Shown here one piece after another: positions 9,188 to 19,129 of a DNA stretch of 64,000 nucleotides (position 1 is its first letter; the number at the start of each line of letters is the position of its first letter). A program made the position numbers and the translations under genes. Location: the NCBI GenBank assembly GCA_036563615.1, contig DATCMB010000018.1:248001-312000 (forward strand), read 5' to 3'. The notes under the pieces are model-generated. The model was not told the DNA's origin. It did no database searches and saw only the letters and a list, made by a program, of their open reading frames with translations. This stretch comes from Candidatus Binatia bacterium. Its GTDB lineage: Bacteria > Desulfobacterota > Binatia > UBA12015.

Positions 9188-9730
9188 TCATTCGCGGCTG
9201 CCCGCGGGGAGGGTGGCGCCGCTGCGCACCTGCGGGCTCGGCTCGCTGGTCGTGCTCGCGTCGCTCGTCGTGGTCGCGACGCCCGTCGTCGAGGCTTCGC
9301 CTGCCGCTGCAGCGTGATGCACAGGGCCTGCGAGGTCGTAGAGCTTGGTCGCCGCGAACAGCTCGATCAGGCGACGCTGTCCCTCGGCCCAGACGTGGTG
9401 CATGCCGCAGGTCGGGCTCACCGAGCACAGGTTGCGGTCGCCGACGCACACGTTGAGCGTGATCGGGCCTTCGACCGCCTCCATGACGTCGCGGAACGAG
9501 ATCTCGCTCGGGTCGCGCGCGAGCGCGTAGCCGCCGTGCGCGCCGCGTCGGGAGACGACCAGGCCCGCGTGGATCAGGTCCTGGATGATCTTCTCGAGGA
9601 ACTTGCGCGGGATCGCTTCCTGCAGCGAGATCTCGGCGACCGAGAGGGAGCGTCCCGGGGTCTGACGGGCGAGGTGGATCGCTGCGCGCAGCGCGTAATC
9701 GACGCGCCGGCTCACCTGCATCAGCGCCAT
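9188..9730 (-). CDS. iscR: Rrf2-family transcriptional regulator, IscR-like
   Basis: Winged-helix regulator of 180 residues. The Rrf2 fold is clear (SRRVDYALRAAIHLA, IPRKFLEKIIQDL, then GGYALARDP). Three cysteines in VCVGDRNLCSVSPTCGMHH match the Fe-S-ligand region of IscR, so it probably senses [2Fe-2S] status and represses the isc operon. The C-terminal 45 residues are a Ser/Thr/Ala-rich tail. AAGGAG lies 9 bases before ATG 9730. It lies after fdx, near the end of the operon rather than first as in E. coli. Confidence 0.85.
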   Translation of the reverse strand: MALMQVSRRVDYALRAAIHLARQTPGRSLSVAEISLQEAIPRKFLEKIIQDLIHAGLVVSRRGAHGGYALARDPSEISFRDVMEAVEGPITLNVCVGDRNLCSVSPTCGMHHVWAEGQRRLIELFAATKLYDLAGPVHHAAAAGEASTTGVATTTSDASTTSEPSPQVRSGATLPAGSRE

Positions 9731-9746
9731 GGGTACGACTCCTTCC

Positions 9747-10067
9747 TCACTCCGGGATCTCCACCGTGACGTCGCCGGAGACGACGGCCTGGCAGCCGAG
9801 GCGCGAGTAGGGCGTCAGCCCGGGGGCCTGGTCGAGCTTGTCCTCCTCGCACTCCTCCATCTCGGAGAGATTTTCCGCACCTGCGCGAACGATGACGTGG
9901 CACGTCGTGCACGCGCAGTTGCCACCGCAATTGTGCTCCAGCGGAATGCCGTGTTCGAGCGCGATGTCGAGGATCGAGCCCGGCTTGCCGTGATCGCCGT
10001 AGGGGTAGTCGCGCTCGTCGACCTCGACGGTCACGTTCATCGGCAGGAACGTCACCTTGTGGCTCAT
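9747..10067 (-). CDS. fdx: ISC-type [2Fe-2S] ferredoxin
   Basis: Adrenodoxin/Fdx-type ferredoxin of 106 residues that supplies electrons for Fe-S cluster assembly. Ligand cysteines follow C47-x5-C53-x2-C56 (HNCGGNCACTTCHV) plus the distal cysteine in SRLGCQAV near residue 92. The start ATG overlaps the hscA stop by 4 bases (ATGA), showing tight coupling. The Rrf2 regulator follows 16 bases downstream. Confidence 0.92.
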   Translation of the reverse strand: MSHKVTFLPMNVTVEVDERDYPYGDHGKPGSILDIALEHGIPLEHNCGGNCACTTCHVIVRAGAENLSEMEECEEDKLDQAPGLTPYSRLGCQAVVSGDVTVEIPE

Positions 10068-11887
10068 CGCGCGATCTCCGCGACGCTCTTGCTCTCGAGC
10101 GCGCTCTTGATCGACGCGTCCATGATGCGCTGCGCGAACGGCGTGCCCGCCTGGTTGAGCGCCTCGATCAGGTCGCGGATGCGGTTGTAGTCGGTGCCCT
10201 GCACGGCTTCGCGCAGCTCGTTCGCCGCGCGCTCGATCGCCTCGCGCTCCTCGTCGGTCAGGAGCTGGGCGTGCAGGTGCTTGGCCTTGTCGGTCGCGTG
10301 CAGGATCGATTCCGCCTCGACGCGCGCTTCGACGAGCTGACGCTGCGCAAAGTCCTCCTCCGCGAGGTCGAACGACTCCTCGAGCATGCGCTCGATCTCT
10401 TCCTCGGTGAGGCCGTAGCTCGGCTTCACCTCGATCGAGTGCTCGCGGTTGGTGCGCACGTCGCGCGCCGACACGGAGAGGATGCCGTTCGCGTCGATCA
10501 GGAAGGTGACCTCGATCCGCGGCAGCCCCGCGGCCGCGGGCTCGATCGGGATGCGGAAGCGCGCGAGGCTGCGGCAGTCCTTCGCGAGCTCGCGCTCGCC
10601 CTGCAGGACGTGCACCTCGACGTGCGTCTGGTTGTCGACCGCGGTGGTGAACTGCTCGCGCGCCGCCGCGGGGATCGTCGTGTTGCGGTCGATGAGCCGC
10701 GTGAAGACGCCGCCCATGGTCTCGATGCCGAGCGACAGCGGCACGACGTCGAGCAGCAGCATGTCGGTCGAGCTGCCCGAGAGGATTCCCGCCTGCACGG
10801 CGGCCCCGAGCGCGACCACCTCGTCGGGATCGATCCCGGCGAGCGCGGTCTTGCCGAAGAACTGCTCGACGCGGCGTCGCACGAGCGGGATGCGCGTCGC
10901 GCCGCCGACCAGGATGACGTGGTCGATGTCGCTGGTCTCCTTGCCGGCGTCCTTCAGTGCTTGACGGCAGCGGGCCAGCGTGCGCTCGACGAGGTCCTCG
11001 GTCGCGGTCTCGAACGCCGGGCGCTCGATCGTCGCGACCCGCGTGCCGCCGCTCAGCGCGAGCTCGATGCGCACGGTGTCGCTCTCGGTCAGCATGCGCT
11101 TCGCGCGCTCGGCCGCGTCGCGCAGGATCGCGAGGTCGTCGCCGCTCGTCTGCGCCGGATCGAGGCCGACGTTCTCCTGCAGCATCGCGATGAGGCGCGC
11201 GTCGAAGTCGTCGCCGCCGAGGCGCGTGTCGCCGCCGGTCGCCAGCACCTCGGAAAGCCCGGCGCGCAGCTGCAGGATCGAGACGTCGAAGGTGCCGCCG
11301 CCGAGGTCGAAGACCGCGACCAGCGCTTCCTCCGTCTTGTCGAGGCCGTAGGCGAGCGCTGCGGCGGTGGGCTCGTTGACGAGACGCAGCACGTCGAGCC
11401 CGGCAAGGCGACCCGCGTCGCGCGTCGCCTGACGCTGGCTGTCGTTGAAGTACGCCGGCACGGTGATCACGGCGCGCGTGACCTCCTCGCCGAGCGCGGC
11501 CTCCGCGCGACGGCGGAGCTCGCGCAGGATCAGCGCGGAGATCTCGGGCGGCGTGAGCTGCTGCGTGCCGCCGGCGCCGTCTTCGAGCACGATGCGCAGC
11601 GCGCCCTCGCCCTCGGCGAAGCGCACGCGCTCGCGGTCGTTCGCGTCGACGTGCTCGAGCCCGACGCCCATGAAGCGCTTCACCGACAGGATCGAGCTGC
11701 GCGGGTGCAGCGCGGCGCGGCGTCGCGCGGCCTCGCCGACCAGGAACGTGCCGTCGGGAAGCAGCGACACGGCCGACGGCAGCAGGCGCGCGCCGCTGCG
11801 GTCCGCGATGATCTCCGGCTTGTCGCCGCGCATCACCGCGACCAGGCTGTTCGTCGTTCCGAGGTCGATGCCGACGATGCGGGCCAC
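10064..11887 (-). CDS. hscA: Hsp70-family Fe-S assembly chaperone HscA
   Basis: Hsp70 of 607 residues, close to the length of E. coli HscA. Signatures are GIDLGTTNS at the N-terminus, [14 protein letters not shown], and [12 protein letters not shown], followed by the substrate-binding domain and helical lid. It drives ATP-dependent release of clusters from IscU with HscB. The GTG start at 11887 directly abuts the hscB TAG. HscA rather than DnaK is assigned from operon context and the absence of a long acidic C-terminal tail. Confidence 0.92.
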   Translation of the reverse strand: MARIVGIDLGTTNSLVAVMRGDKPEIIADRSGARLLPSAVSLLPDGTFLVGEAARRRAALHPRSSILSVKRFMGVGLEHVDANDRERVRFAEGEGALRIVLEDGAGGTQQLTPPEISALILRELRRRAEAALGEEVTRAVITVPAYFNDSQRQATRDAGRLAGLDVLRLVNEPTAAALAYGLDKTEEALVAVFDLGGGTFDVSILQLRAGLSEVLATGGDTRLGGDDFDARLIAMLQENVGLDPAQTSGDDLAILRDAAERAKRMLTESDTVRIELALSGGTRVATIERPAFETATEDLVERTLARCRQALKDAGKETSDIDHVILVGGATRIPLVRRRVEQFFGKTALAGIDPDEVVALGAAVQAGILSGSSTDMLLLDVVPLSLGIETMGGVFTRLIDRNTTIPAAAREQFTTAVDNQTHVEVHVLQGERELAKDCRSLARFRIPIEPAAAGLPRIEVTFLIDANGILSVSARDVRTNREHSIEVKPSYGLTEEEIERMLEESFDLAEEDFAQRQLVEARVEAESILHATDKAKHLHAQLLTDEEREAIERAANELREAVQGTDYNRIRDLIEALNQAGTPFAQRIMDASIKSALESKSVAEIAR

Positions 11888-12565
11888 CTAAACCTCCGCT
11901 CCGGCGCCCTCGGCGAGGGCGGCCTGCACGTCGCGGTCGAGCGTGCGCAAGTAGGACAGCTCCGAGAGCAGCGCCTTCAGCTCGCGGACGGCGGCGGCGC
12001 CGCGCTCGTCGCGCGTCGTCGGCTCGCCGTCGTCGCCGACCGGCCAGCCGCGCAGCAGCTCGGCGAGCGCCGCGCGCTCACGGTTGCGACGCTCGGTGAG
12101 GTCGCGGTGCGTTTCGGACAGCTCGCGACGCAGGCTCGCCGCACCGCCGTTCGCGCTCGTGCGCAGCTCGGACATCTTCTCCTGCACGTCGAACACGTAC
12201 GCCGCGAGACGCGGCGGTACGCGGTTGTTGTCGCGTCCGAGGTCGTCGCCGCAGCGCGTGAGCCAGTAGCGTCCGCGCGCCTCGACGTCGCGCAGCGTGC
12301 GGTATGCGGCGTTCAGCAGCGCGGTCGCCTGCAGGCTCGCGCGCTGCTCGTCGGCCGAGCGCGTCTGGAAGCGGTCGGGGTGCAGCTTGCGGCTCAGCGC
12401 GTAGTAGCGCTCCTCGAGCTGCTGCTCGTCGACCGCCGGGTGCGAGGGAAAGCCCAGCACCGTGAAGTAGTCGGTGTCCTGCGGCAGCAGCTGCAGCGCC
12501 TCGCAGCTGCGGCAGAAGAAGGTCGGAGTCTGGACTTCGCCGCAGCTCCGGCAGCGGATCTGCAT
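11888..12565 (-). CDS. hscB: J-domain co-chaperone HscB with N-terminal zinc finger
   Basis: Co-chaperone of HscA, about 225 residues. The J domain starts at DYFTVLGF and contains the essential HPD (LSRKLHPDRFQ) in its helix II-III loop; a C-terminal helical IscU-binding domain follows. Unlike E. coli HscB, the N-terminus has two CxxC pairs (CRSCGEV and CRSCEAL), resembling the zinc finger of mitochondrial HSC20. ATG 12565 is preferred over TTG 12571 because GGAG lies 7 bases before the ATG. It sits between iscA and hscA. Confidence 0.88.
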   Translation of the reverse strand: MQIRCRSCGEVQTPTFFCRSCEALQLLPQDTDYFTVLGFPSHPAVDEQQLEERYYALSRKLHPDRFQTRSADEQRASLQATALLNAAYRTLRDVEARGRYWLTRCGDDLGRDNNRVPPRLAAYVFDVQEKMSELRTSANGGAASLRRELSETHRDLTERRNRERAALAELLRGWPVGDDGEPTTRDERGAAAVRELKALLSELSYLRTLDRDVQAALAEGAGAEV

Positions 12566-12567
12566 CG

Positions 12568-12900
12568 TCAAACTCCGAACGACGCCCCGCAGCCGCAGGT
12601 TCGCTTGACGTTGGGATTCCGCAGGTTGAAGCCAGCGTGCATCAGGTCGTCGGCGTAGTCGAGCTCGGTGCCGTTCAAGTACAGGTAGCTCTTGCGATCG
12701 ACGATGATCCGGGCACCGTCGCGCTCGAACACGCGGTCGCCGTCGCGCTTCTGGTCGAGGTCCATCTTGTAGGAGAGACCCGAGCAGCCGCCGCCGACGA
12801 CCTTGACGCGCAGTCCACGCTCTGCACGCTGGTCCTCTGGAACCAGCGAGAGGATCTTCTGAACCGCGGCGTCTGTCATCGTGATGCCCGTTGCTGCCAT
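12568..12900 (-). CDS. iscA: A-type Fe-S carrier protein IscA
   Basis: A-type scaffold/carrier of 110 residues. The three conserved cysteines are C39 in GGGCSGLSY and C102/C104 in KRTCGCGASF. It accepts clusters from IscU and passes them to targets. ErpA-type members look alike; the isc position supports IscA. The iscU gene ends 37 bases upstream and the hscB ATG follows the stop after 2 bases. Confidence 0.93.
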   Translation of the reverse strand: MAATGITMTDAAVQKILSLVPEDQRAERGLRVKVVGGGCSGLSYKMDLDQKRDGDRVFERDGARIIVDRKSYLYLNGTELDYADDLMHAGFNLRNPNVKRTCGCGASFGV

Positions 12901-12937
12901 CGTGCGTGCGTTCCTCGTCGACGAATCGGGATGCTGA

Positions 12938-13360
12938 TCAGGCGGCCGCAGGGTCCTTGCCGGCGCTGGACTTGGCCGCGGCCTTCCGCTCCTGCCAGTC
13001 CTTGATGGCTGCCTTGATCGCGTCCTCGGCGAGGACCGAACAGTGGATCTTGACGGGCGGCAGCGACAGCTCCTCGACGATCACGGAGTTCTTGATCTTC
13101 GCGACCTCCTCGACGGACTTGCCCTTCACGAGCTCGGTCACGTAGCTCGAGCTGGCGATCGCGCTGCCGCAGCCGAACGTCTTGAAGCGCGCGTCCTCGA
13201 CGATGCCCTCGTCGTTGATCTTGAGCTGCAGCTTCATCACGTCGCCGCACTCCGGTGCGCCGACGATGCCCGTGCCGACGTTCTCCTCGTCCTTGGGGAA
13301 CGAGCCGACGTTGCGCGGGTTGCTGTAGTGGTCGATGACCTTCGGGCTGTACTCGGCCAT
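12938..13360 (-). CDS. iscU: Fe-S cluster scaffold IscU
   Basis: Scaffold protein of 140 residues on which clusters are built. Cysteines C38 (PECGD), C64 (FGCGSA) and C107 (HCSVLAEDA) and the HscA-binding motif LPPVK (about 100-104) are all present. A short Ala/Lys tail follows the conserved domain. It lies between iscS and iscA in the operon. Confidence 0.95.
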   Translation of the reverse strand: MAEYSPKVIDHYSNPRNVGSFPKDEENVGTGIVGAPECGDVMKLQLKINDEGIVEDARFKTFGCGSAIASSSYVTELVKGKSVEEVAKIKNSVIVEELSLPPVKIHCSVLAEDAIKAAIKDWQERKAAAKSSAGKDPAAA

Positions 13361-13388
13361 TTTCTCTTCGTCTCCGTCCCGCAGCCGC

Positions 13389-14639
13389 TCAGTGCTGAGC
13401 GCCCGCGAAGTAATTCTTCAGGTCGATGCCTTCCTTCGCCATCTCGTAGAGCGGTGACAGCTCGCGCAGGCGCTTGACCTCGGCGATCACGCGCTGTGCG
13501 ACGTAATCGACCTCCTCCTCGGTGTTGAAGCGGCCGAGGCCGAAGCGGATCGAGGTGTGCGCGAGCTCGTCGCCGACCCCGAGCGCCTTCAAGACGTATG
13601 ACGGCTCGAGCGTCGCCGAGGTGCAGGCCGAGCCCGAGGAAACCGCGATCGCCGGCAGGTCGGCGTGGGCCGAGCCGTTGAGGCCCATCAGCATCGACTC
13701 GCCCTCGATGTAGGCGAAGCTCAGATTCAGGTTCCCGGGCAGGCGGTGGACCGGGTGTCCGTTCAGGTAGACCTCGTCGAGCTCGTCGGTGATCAGCTTG
13801 TGCAGGCGGTCGCGCAGCGCGCCGACACGCGCCGACTCGGTCGCCATCTCGGCCTTGGCGATCTGCGCCGCCTCACCGAGGCCCACGATGCCCGGCACGT
13901 TGAGCGTCCCGGAGCGCATGCCGCGCTCGTGACCGCCGCCGTCGATCTGCGCCGTCAAGCGCACGCGGGGGCCCTTCGAGCGCACCCAGAGGAAGCCGCA
14001 GCCCTTGGGGCCGTAGATCTTGTGGGCGGTGCCGGAGAGCAGGTCGACGCCGAGCTCGTCGACGTTGAGCGGCAGCTTGCCGAAGCCCTGCGTGGCGTCG
14101 GTGTGGAAGAGGATGCCCTTCTCCTTCGCGATGCGGCCGATCTCCGCGATCGGCTGGATCGTCCCGATCTCGTTGTTCGCGACCATGATCGAGATCAGGA
14201 TCGTCTTGTCGGTGATCGCCTCGCGGACCTGCTCGGGGTGGACGCGGCCTTCGCGGTCGACCGGCAGGTAGGTCACCTGGGCGATCTTCTTGCGCTCGAG
14301 CGCCTTGCAGGTGTCGAGCACCGCCTTGTGCTCGGTCGCGGCGGTGATGATGTGGTTGCCCTTGTCCTTGTAGAACTCGACGATGCCCTTGATGGCGAGG
14401 TTGTCGGATTCGGTCGCGCCCGAGAGGAAGATGATCTCCTTGGCCTTGCCACCGATGACGTCGGCGACCTGCTCGCGGGCACGGTCGACCGCCGACTCCG
14501 CCTCCCAGCCGAAGGAGTGGTTGCGGCTCGCGGCGTTGCCGAAGTGCTCGCGGAAGTAGGGCAACATCGCCTCGAGGACCCGGGGGTCCATCGGCGTCGT
14601 CGCGTGGTAATCCATGTAGATCCGCTTCGGAATGCTCAT
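13389..14639 (-). CDS. iscS: Cysteine desulfurase IscS
   Basis: PLP-dependent desulfurase that supplies sulfur to IscU (about 416 residues). The N-terminus [13 protein letters not shown], the PLP lysine in [12 protein letters not shown] and the catalytic-cysteine loop [14 protein letters not shown] are intact; the C-terminal ...[10 protein letters not shown] is typical. ATG 14639 is chosen because GGAG lies about 7 bases upstream and family proteins start here; ATG 14684 would add 15 residues. It is the first gene of the isc operon. Confidence 0.95.
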   Translation of the reverse strand: MSIPKRIYMDYHATTPMDPRVLEAMLPYFREHFGNAASRNHSFGWEAESAVDRAREQVADVIGGKAKEIIFLSGATESDNLAIKGIVEFYKDKGNHIITAATEHKAVLDTCKALERKKIAQVTYLPVDREGRVHPEQVREAITDKTILISIMVANNEIGTIQPIAEIGRIAKEKGILFHTDATQGFGKLPLNVDELGVDLLSGTAHKIYGPKGCGFLWVRSKGPRVRLTAQIDGGGHERGMRSGTLNVPGIVGLGEAAQIAKAEMATESARVGALRDRLHKLITDELDEVYLNGHPVHRLPGNLNLSFAYIEGESMLMGLNGSAHADLPAIAVSSGSACTSATLEPSYVLKALGVGDELAHTSIRFGLGRFNTEEEVDYVAQRVIAEVKRLRELSPLYEMAKEGIDLKNYFAGAQH

Positions 14640-14686
14640 CTCGTCTCCGGGTGAGAGCCGGGTCGGCTCGCTGCGGGCAGACAACG

Positions 14687-14716
14687 ACTAATCAGACCTG
14701 GCTAGTATGATTTAGT
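14687..14716. promoter_or_regulatory. Imperfect dyad next to the isc promoter, candidate Rrf2/IscR operator
   Basis: ACTAATCA (14687-14694) and TGATTTAGT (14708-14716) form an inverted repeat with one extra base in the second arm. A partly overlapping CTA-N8-TAG element lies between. The region is markedly AT-richer than its surroundings and overlaps the proposed -10. The position fits autoregulation by the Rrf2 protein encoded in the operon. No binding consensus for this regulator was available to compare. Confidence 0.4.
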
Positions 14717-14740
14717 AGGGGACCGGGTACGGGGAGTCAA
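14712..14740 (-). promoter_or_regulatory. Predicted sigma-70 promoter of the isc operon
   Basis: Reading the minus strand, -35 TTGACT (14740-14735) is followed by a 17-base spacer and -10 TACTAA (14717-14712). The -35 matches 5 of 6 consensus bases; the -10 is weaker. It lies about 70 bases upstream of the iscS ATG. Confidence 0.5.
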
Positions 14741-14879
14741 CCCGGCCTCCCGAAGCCTCGAGACGTCCGCTCCGACCGCGCGTCGGGGCCTCCGGAGCGT
14801 TCGGTCGGTGGCGGTCGCGGACTTGCCGCACGGGTCCTTACGCATTGCGCCACCGAGGCCCGCTGCCTAAAGCCGCAGC

Positions 14880-16199
14880 ATGTCGGACCGCGCGCCGTCG
14901 TCGTCCCTCCCCATCGTCAACGTCGCGGGCATCGGCGCCCACGCGGGCCAGGTGGTGACGCTGCGGGGCTGGCTCCGCGGCCGTCGCTCGAGCGGCAAGC
15001 TGCTCTTCCTGCAGGTCCGCGACGGCACCGGCGTCATCCAGTGCACGTTGTTCAAGCCGGACGTCCCGCCCGAGGTCTTCGAGGCCGCGGAGCGTCTGCC
15101 GCAGGAGTCGTCGCTGATCGTCGACGGCGAGGTGCGCCCCGACGCGCGGGCGCCTGGCGGCTACGAGATCGCCGTGCGCGACGTGCGGGTCGTGTCGGTC
15201 GCGCAGGACTACCCGATCGCGCCCAAGGAGCACGGCACGGCGTTTCTCCTCGATCACCGTCATCTCTGGATCCGCTCGCCGCGGCAGAACGCGATCCTGC
15301 GCGTGCGGGCGAGCGTCGAGCGCGCCTGCCGGGACTACTTCGACAGCCGCGGCTTCACGCTGCTCGACGCGCCGATCTTCACGCCGGCCGCCTGCGAGGG
15401 CACGACGACGCTCTTCCAGGTCGACTACTTCGGCGAGCCCGCATACTTGACGCAGAGCGGGCAGCTCTACCTCGAGGCCGGCGCGATGGCGCTCGGCAAG
15501 GTGTACTGCTTCGGCCCCACGTTCCGCGCCGAGAAGTCGAAGACGCGCCGCCACCTCACCGAATTTTGGATGGTCGAGCCGGAGGTCGCGTGGCTCGATC
15601 TCGAAGGCGACATGGACCTCGCCGAGGACTTCCTGGTCGAGGTCGTGGGGCGCGTCGTCGAGGAGCGGCGCGAGGACCTCGCGACGCTCGAGCGCGACGT
15701 CACGGCGCTCGAGCGCGTGCAGAAGCCGTTCCCGCGCATCACCTACGACGAGGCGGTCGAGCGTCTGCGCGCGGCCGGCAAGCCGATCGAGTGGGGCGAC
15801 GACTTCGGCGGCGACGAGGAGACCGAGCTCGCGCGCCAGTTCGACCGTCCGGTGCTCGTCCACCGCTACCCGGCCGCGTGCAAGGCCTTCTACATGAAGA
15901 CCGATCCCGCGGATCCGCGCCTCGCCCTGTGCGTCGACGTGCTCGCGCCGGAGGGCTACGGCGAGATCATCGGCGGCGGCCAGCGCGAGGACGATCTCGC
16001 GACGCTCGAGCGCAAGATCGCGGAGCACGGCCTGCCCGCGTCCGCCTTCTCCTGGTACCTCGACCTGCGACGCTACGGCTCGGTGCCGCACGCGGGCTTC
16101 GGCATGGGCATCGAGCGCATGGTCGCCTGGCTGTGCGGCCTGCACCACGTGCGCGAGACGATCCCGTTCCCGCGCATGCTCGAGCGCCTGACGCCGTAG
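14880..16199 (+). CDS. asnS: Asparaginyl-tRNA synthetase
   Basis: Class IIb aminoacyl-tRNA synthetase of 439 residues. The N-terminal OB fold covers roughly residues 15-110 ([23 protein letters not shown]). Motif 2 is [25 protein letters not shown] near 215-240 and motif 3 is [13 protein letters not shown] near 405. Lengths and motif wording fit AsnRS better than AspRS, which carries a large insertion. ATG 14880 is close to the OB fold. It is divergent from iscS with the isc promoter between them. Confidence 0.9.
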   Translation: MSDRAPSSSLPIVNVAGIGAHAGQVVTLRGWLRGRRSSGKLLFLQVRDGTGVIQCTLFKPDVPPEVFEAAERLPQESSLIVDGEVRPDARAPGGYEIAVRDVRVVSVAQDYPIAPKEHGTAFLLDHRHLWIRSPRQNAILRVRASVERACRDYFDSRGFTLLDAPIFTPAACEGTTTLFQVDYFGEPAYLTQSGQLYLEAGAMALGKVYCFGPTFRAEKSKTRRHLTEFWMVEPEVAWLDLEGDMDLAEDFLVEVVGRVVEERREDLATLERDVTALERVQKPFPRITYDEAVERLRAAGKPIEWGDDFGGDEETELARQFDRPVLVHRYPAACKAFYMKTDPADPRLALCVDVLAPEGYGEIIGGGQREDDLATLERKIAEHGLPASAFSWYLDLRRYGSVPHAGFGMGIERMVAWLCGLHHVRETIPFPRMLERLTP

Positions 16200-16274
16200 G
16201 CTCAGCGGCGGCGCCCGCGCGAACGTTCCCCGCTTCGCTTGCGCCTGCGGCGAGGGGTTGCCAGACAGGAAAGC

Positions 16275-16874
16275 ATGCTCGTCATCGGCCTGGTCGGTGG
16301 CATCGGCTCCGGCAAGAGCACGGCGGCGGCGATCCTCGCCGAGCTCGGCGCCGAGGTGATCAACGCCGACCTGATCGGGCACGAGGTGTACGAGCCCGGC
16401 AAGCCCGGCTTCGACGCGATCGTCGCCGAGTTCGGTCCCGAGGTCGTCGGCCCCGACGGCCGCATCGACCGCAAGCGCCTGGGCTCGATCGTGTTCGCCG
16501 ACAGCGCGAAGCTCGCGCGCTTGAACGCGATCGTGCACCCCTTGATCCGCGCCGAGATCGAGCGCCGCATCGAGCGCGCCCGCGAGGAAGGACGCGTCCG
16601 CGCGGTGGTCGTCGAAGCCGCGATCCTGCTCGAAGCGGGCTGGCGGTCGCTGGTCGACCAGGTGTGGGTCATCTGCGCGCGGCGCGACGACGTGGTCGAG
16701 CGGCTCGCTGCGCAGCGCGGCATGGCGGAAGAGGAGGCCGCCGCGCGCATGGCGAAGCAGATGTCGGACGCCGAGCGCCGTGCGGCCGCCGACGTGGTGA
16801 TCGACAACGACGGCTCGATCGACGACCTGCGCGCGCGTCTCACCGGCCTCTGGCAGACGCTGGTCCCGCGTTGA
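16275..16874 (+). CDS. coaE: Dephospho-CoA kinase
   Basis: Last step of CoA biosynthesis, phosphorylating dephospho-CoA (199 residues). P-loop GGIGSGKST is near residues 8-16, followed by INADLIGHEVY, HPLI and the lid-region arginines in RRDDVVERLAAQRG. ATG 16275 is preceded by CAGGAAAG at about 7 bases; an upstream in-frame ATG at 16239 lacks this. It lies between asnS and ftsH on the same strand. Confidence 0.93.
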   Translation: MLVIGLVGGIGSGKSTAAAILAELGAEVINADLIGHEVYEPGKPGFDAIVAEFGPEVVGPDGRIDRKRLGSIVFADSAKLARLNAIVHPLIRAEIERRIERAREEGRVRAVVVEAAILLEAGWRSLVDQVWVICARRDDVVERLAAQRGMAEEEAAARMAKQMSDAERRAAADVVIDNDGSIDDLRARLTGLWQTLVPR

Positions 16875-16883
16875 CGTTTCGCG

Positions 16884-16911
16884 TTGACACGGACGGCCCT
16901 GCCCTTAAGTT
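16884..16911 (+). promoter_or_regulatory. Predicted sigma-70 promoter for ftsH
   Basis: TTGACA (16884-16889, a perfect -35) is followed after 16 bases by TAAGTT (16906-16911), which matches half of the -10 consensus. It begins 10 bases after the coaE stop and gives a 5' leader of about 130 bases before ftsH. Confidence 0.4.
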
Positions 16912-17045
16912 GAATTCGAGCGCCCTCCATCCGGCCTCGGGTCCGTTCCGTGCGCCTTCCCGCGCACCGTTCGCCGCGAGAAAACCGGCCATCCCGTCGC
17001 GTGCGGATCTTCCCGACACGGGTGGTACGTGCGCATCGTGAAACG

Positions 17046-18974
17046 ATGAAGAACGTCAAGTTCTCGCTGTGGTACCTCCCCGCGGCGCTGCTGCTCGTGC
17101 TGCTCGCGCAGACGATCTTCGTGGCGCCGCGTCCGGTCGAGGTGAGCTACAGCGAGCTGCAGCGCCTGGCGAACGCGAACCAGATCGAGCGGGCGCTGAT
17201 CACCACCGACGAGGTCCGCTTCCAGCTTCGTCCGGACGCCAAGATCGATCCCGAGCTCGAAAGGCAGATCGAGAAGTCGCGCGGCGTCGTGGGCAGCCTC
17301 TCCGACCAGCGCCCGACCTTCGTCGCGACGCGTCCGCCCGGCCTCGATCTGACGTCGCTGGTGAAGGTCCTGACCGAGCACGACGTCACGTTCTCCGGCG
17401 AGATCGCGGACAACTTCTGGCGCACGCTGCTCCTCGGCTGGCTGCTGCCGTTCGCGCTCATCATGCTGATGTGGAACCTGATCGCGCGGCGGATGGGGCC
17501 GGGCGGTGCGGCGGGCGCGCTCTCCTTCGGCCGCAACAAGGCGAAAATCTACGGCGAGAACGACGTCCAGGCGCGCTTCAGCGACGTCGCCGGGATCGAC
17601 GAAGCGAAGGCCGAGCTCGAGGCGCTGGTCTCCTTCCTGCGCAATCCGCAGCGCTTCCAGCGTCTCGGCGGCCGCATTCCGAAGGGCGTGCTGCTCGTCG
17701 GTCCCCCGGGTACCGGCAAGACGCTGCTCGCGCGCGCGATCGCGGGCGAGGCCGGCGTTCCGTTCTTCTCGATCAGCGGCTCGGAGTTCATCGAGATGTT
17801 CGTCGGGCTCGGCGCGGCCCGCGTGCGCGACCTCTTCGAGCAGGCCAAGGCGAAGGCGCCGTGCATCGTCTTCATCGACGAGCTCGACGCCGTCGGGAAG
17901 TCGCGCGCGGGCGCCGGTCTGCAGATGGGCCGACACGACGAGCAGGAGCAGACGCTCAACCAGCTGCTGGTCGAGATGGACGGCTTCGACGCGTCGAAGG
18001 GCGTCGTGCTGCTCGCGGCGACGAACCGTCCCGAGGTGCTCGATCCCGCGCTGCTGCGCGCCGGGCGCTTCGACCGGCGGATCATCGTCGAGCTGCCCGA
18101 CCGTGCGGGACGCGCGAAGATCCTCCAGGTCCACCTCAAGAACGTGAAGGCCGCGCCGAACGTCGACGTCGACGATCTCGCGGCGCGCACGCCCGGGCTG
18201 TCGGGCGCCGACCTCGCGAACCTGGTGAACGAGGCGGCGCTGCTCGCGGCGCAGCGCGGCGCCGACGCGGTCGAAACGGAGCACTTCCTCCTCGCCGCCG
18301 ATCGCCTGATGACGGGTCTCGAGCGGCGTAGCCGCGTGCTGCGTCCGGAGGACCGCGCGCTGGTCGCGTACCACGAGTCGGGTCACGCGCTGGTCGCGTC
18401 GCTGCTGCCGCACTGCGATCCGGTGACGAAGATCACGATCATCCCGCGCTCGATCGGCGCGCTCGGCTTCACCATGCAGCTGCCGACCGAGGACCGCGTG
18501 CTCATGCGGCGCAGCGAGCTGATGGACCGGCTCGCGGTGATGCTCGGCGGACGCGTCGCCGAGGAGCTGATCTTCGGCGACGTCAGCACGGGCGCGCAGG
18601 ACGACCTCGAGCGCGCCTCGCAGCTCGCGCGTCAGATGGTCTGCCTGTTCGGCATGAGCGAGCGGCTCGGGCCGCTGAGCTATGGACGGCGCGAGTCGCT
18701 GTTCCTCGGCGAGTCGCTGCTCGGCCGTCCGCAGGCGGCGAGCGAGGCGACCAACGAAGCGATCGACGCCGAGGTCGCGGCGCTCGTTCGCGGCGCGCAC
18801 GCGACCGCGCGCCAGCTGCTCTCGGAGCGTCGCGAGGGGCTCATTCACCTCGCACGCACGCTCGAGCGCGAGGAGACGCTCGAGGGCGAGAAGCTGCGCC
18901 AGGCGCTCGACGAGGCGCGGATCCGCGACGTCGAGCGCGTCGCGCCGAAGGCTCCGGCGCGCGATGTCGCTTGA
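17046..18974 (+). CDS. ftsH: ATP-dependent zinc metalloprotease FtsH
   Basis: Membrane-anchored AAA+ protease for misfolded membrane proteins and short-lived regulators (642 residues). An N-terminal TM segment (about 8-26), a periplasmic domain and a second TM near 130-150 precede the AAA module: Walker A GPPGTGKT at about 219-226, Walker [12 protein letters not shown], and the SRH arginines in [11 protein letters not shown]. The zinc site HESGH is at about 443-447. ATG 17046 starts just before the first TM segment; an upstream ATG at 16950 would add a basic, unconserved stretch. Confidence 0.94.
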   Translation: MKNVKFSLWYLPAALLLVLLAQTIFVAPRPVEVSYSELQRLANANQIERALITTDEVRFQLRPDAKIDPELERQIEKSRGVVGSLSDQRPTFVATRPPGLDLTSLVKVLTEHDVTFSGEIADNFWRTLLLGWLLPFALIMLMWNLIARRMGPGGAAGALSFGRNKAKIYGENDVQARFSDVAGIDEAKAELEALVSFLRNPQRFQRLGGRIPKGVLLVGPPGTGKTLLARAIAGEAGVPFFSISGSEFIEMFVGLGAARVRDLFEQAKAKAPCIVFIDELDAVGKSRAGAGLQMGRHDEQEQTLNQLLVEMDGFDASKGVVLLAATNRPEVLDPALLRAGRFDRRIIVELPDRAGRAKILQVHLKNVKAAPNVDVDDLAARTPGLSGADLANLVNEAALLAAQRGADAVETEHFLLAADRLMTGLERRSRVLRPEDRALVAYHESGHALVASLLPHCDPVTKITIIPRSIGALGFTMQLPTEDRVLMRRSELMDRLAVMLGGRVAEELIFGDVSTGAQDDLERASQLARQMVCLFGMSERLGPLSYGRRESLFLGESLLGRPQAASEATNEAIDAEVAALVRGAHATARQLLSERREGLIHLARTLEREETLEGEKLRQALDEARIRDVERVAPKAPARDVA

Positions 18975-19129
18975 CGTCGGCGGCGCGGCCTCGGGCTGCT
19001 CGGTCTGACGCTTCGGCGTGGCGCGCCGTGGCGCTCGAAGCTCATCGACGCCGCGCGCGCGAGCGCTCCGACGCGACCGCGCCGCGCTCGATCGAGGCTC
19101 CACGCGGCCGCGGCACGCGACCGCGACGC

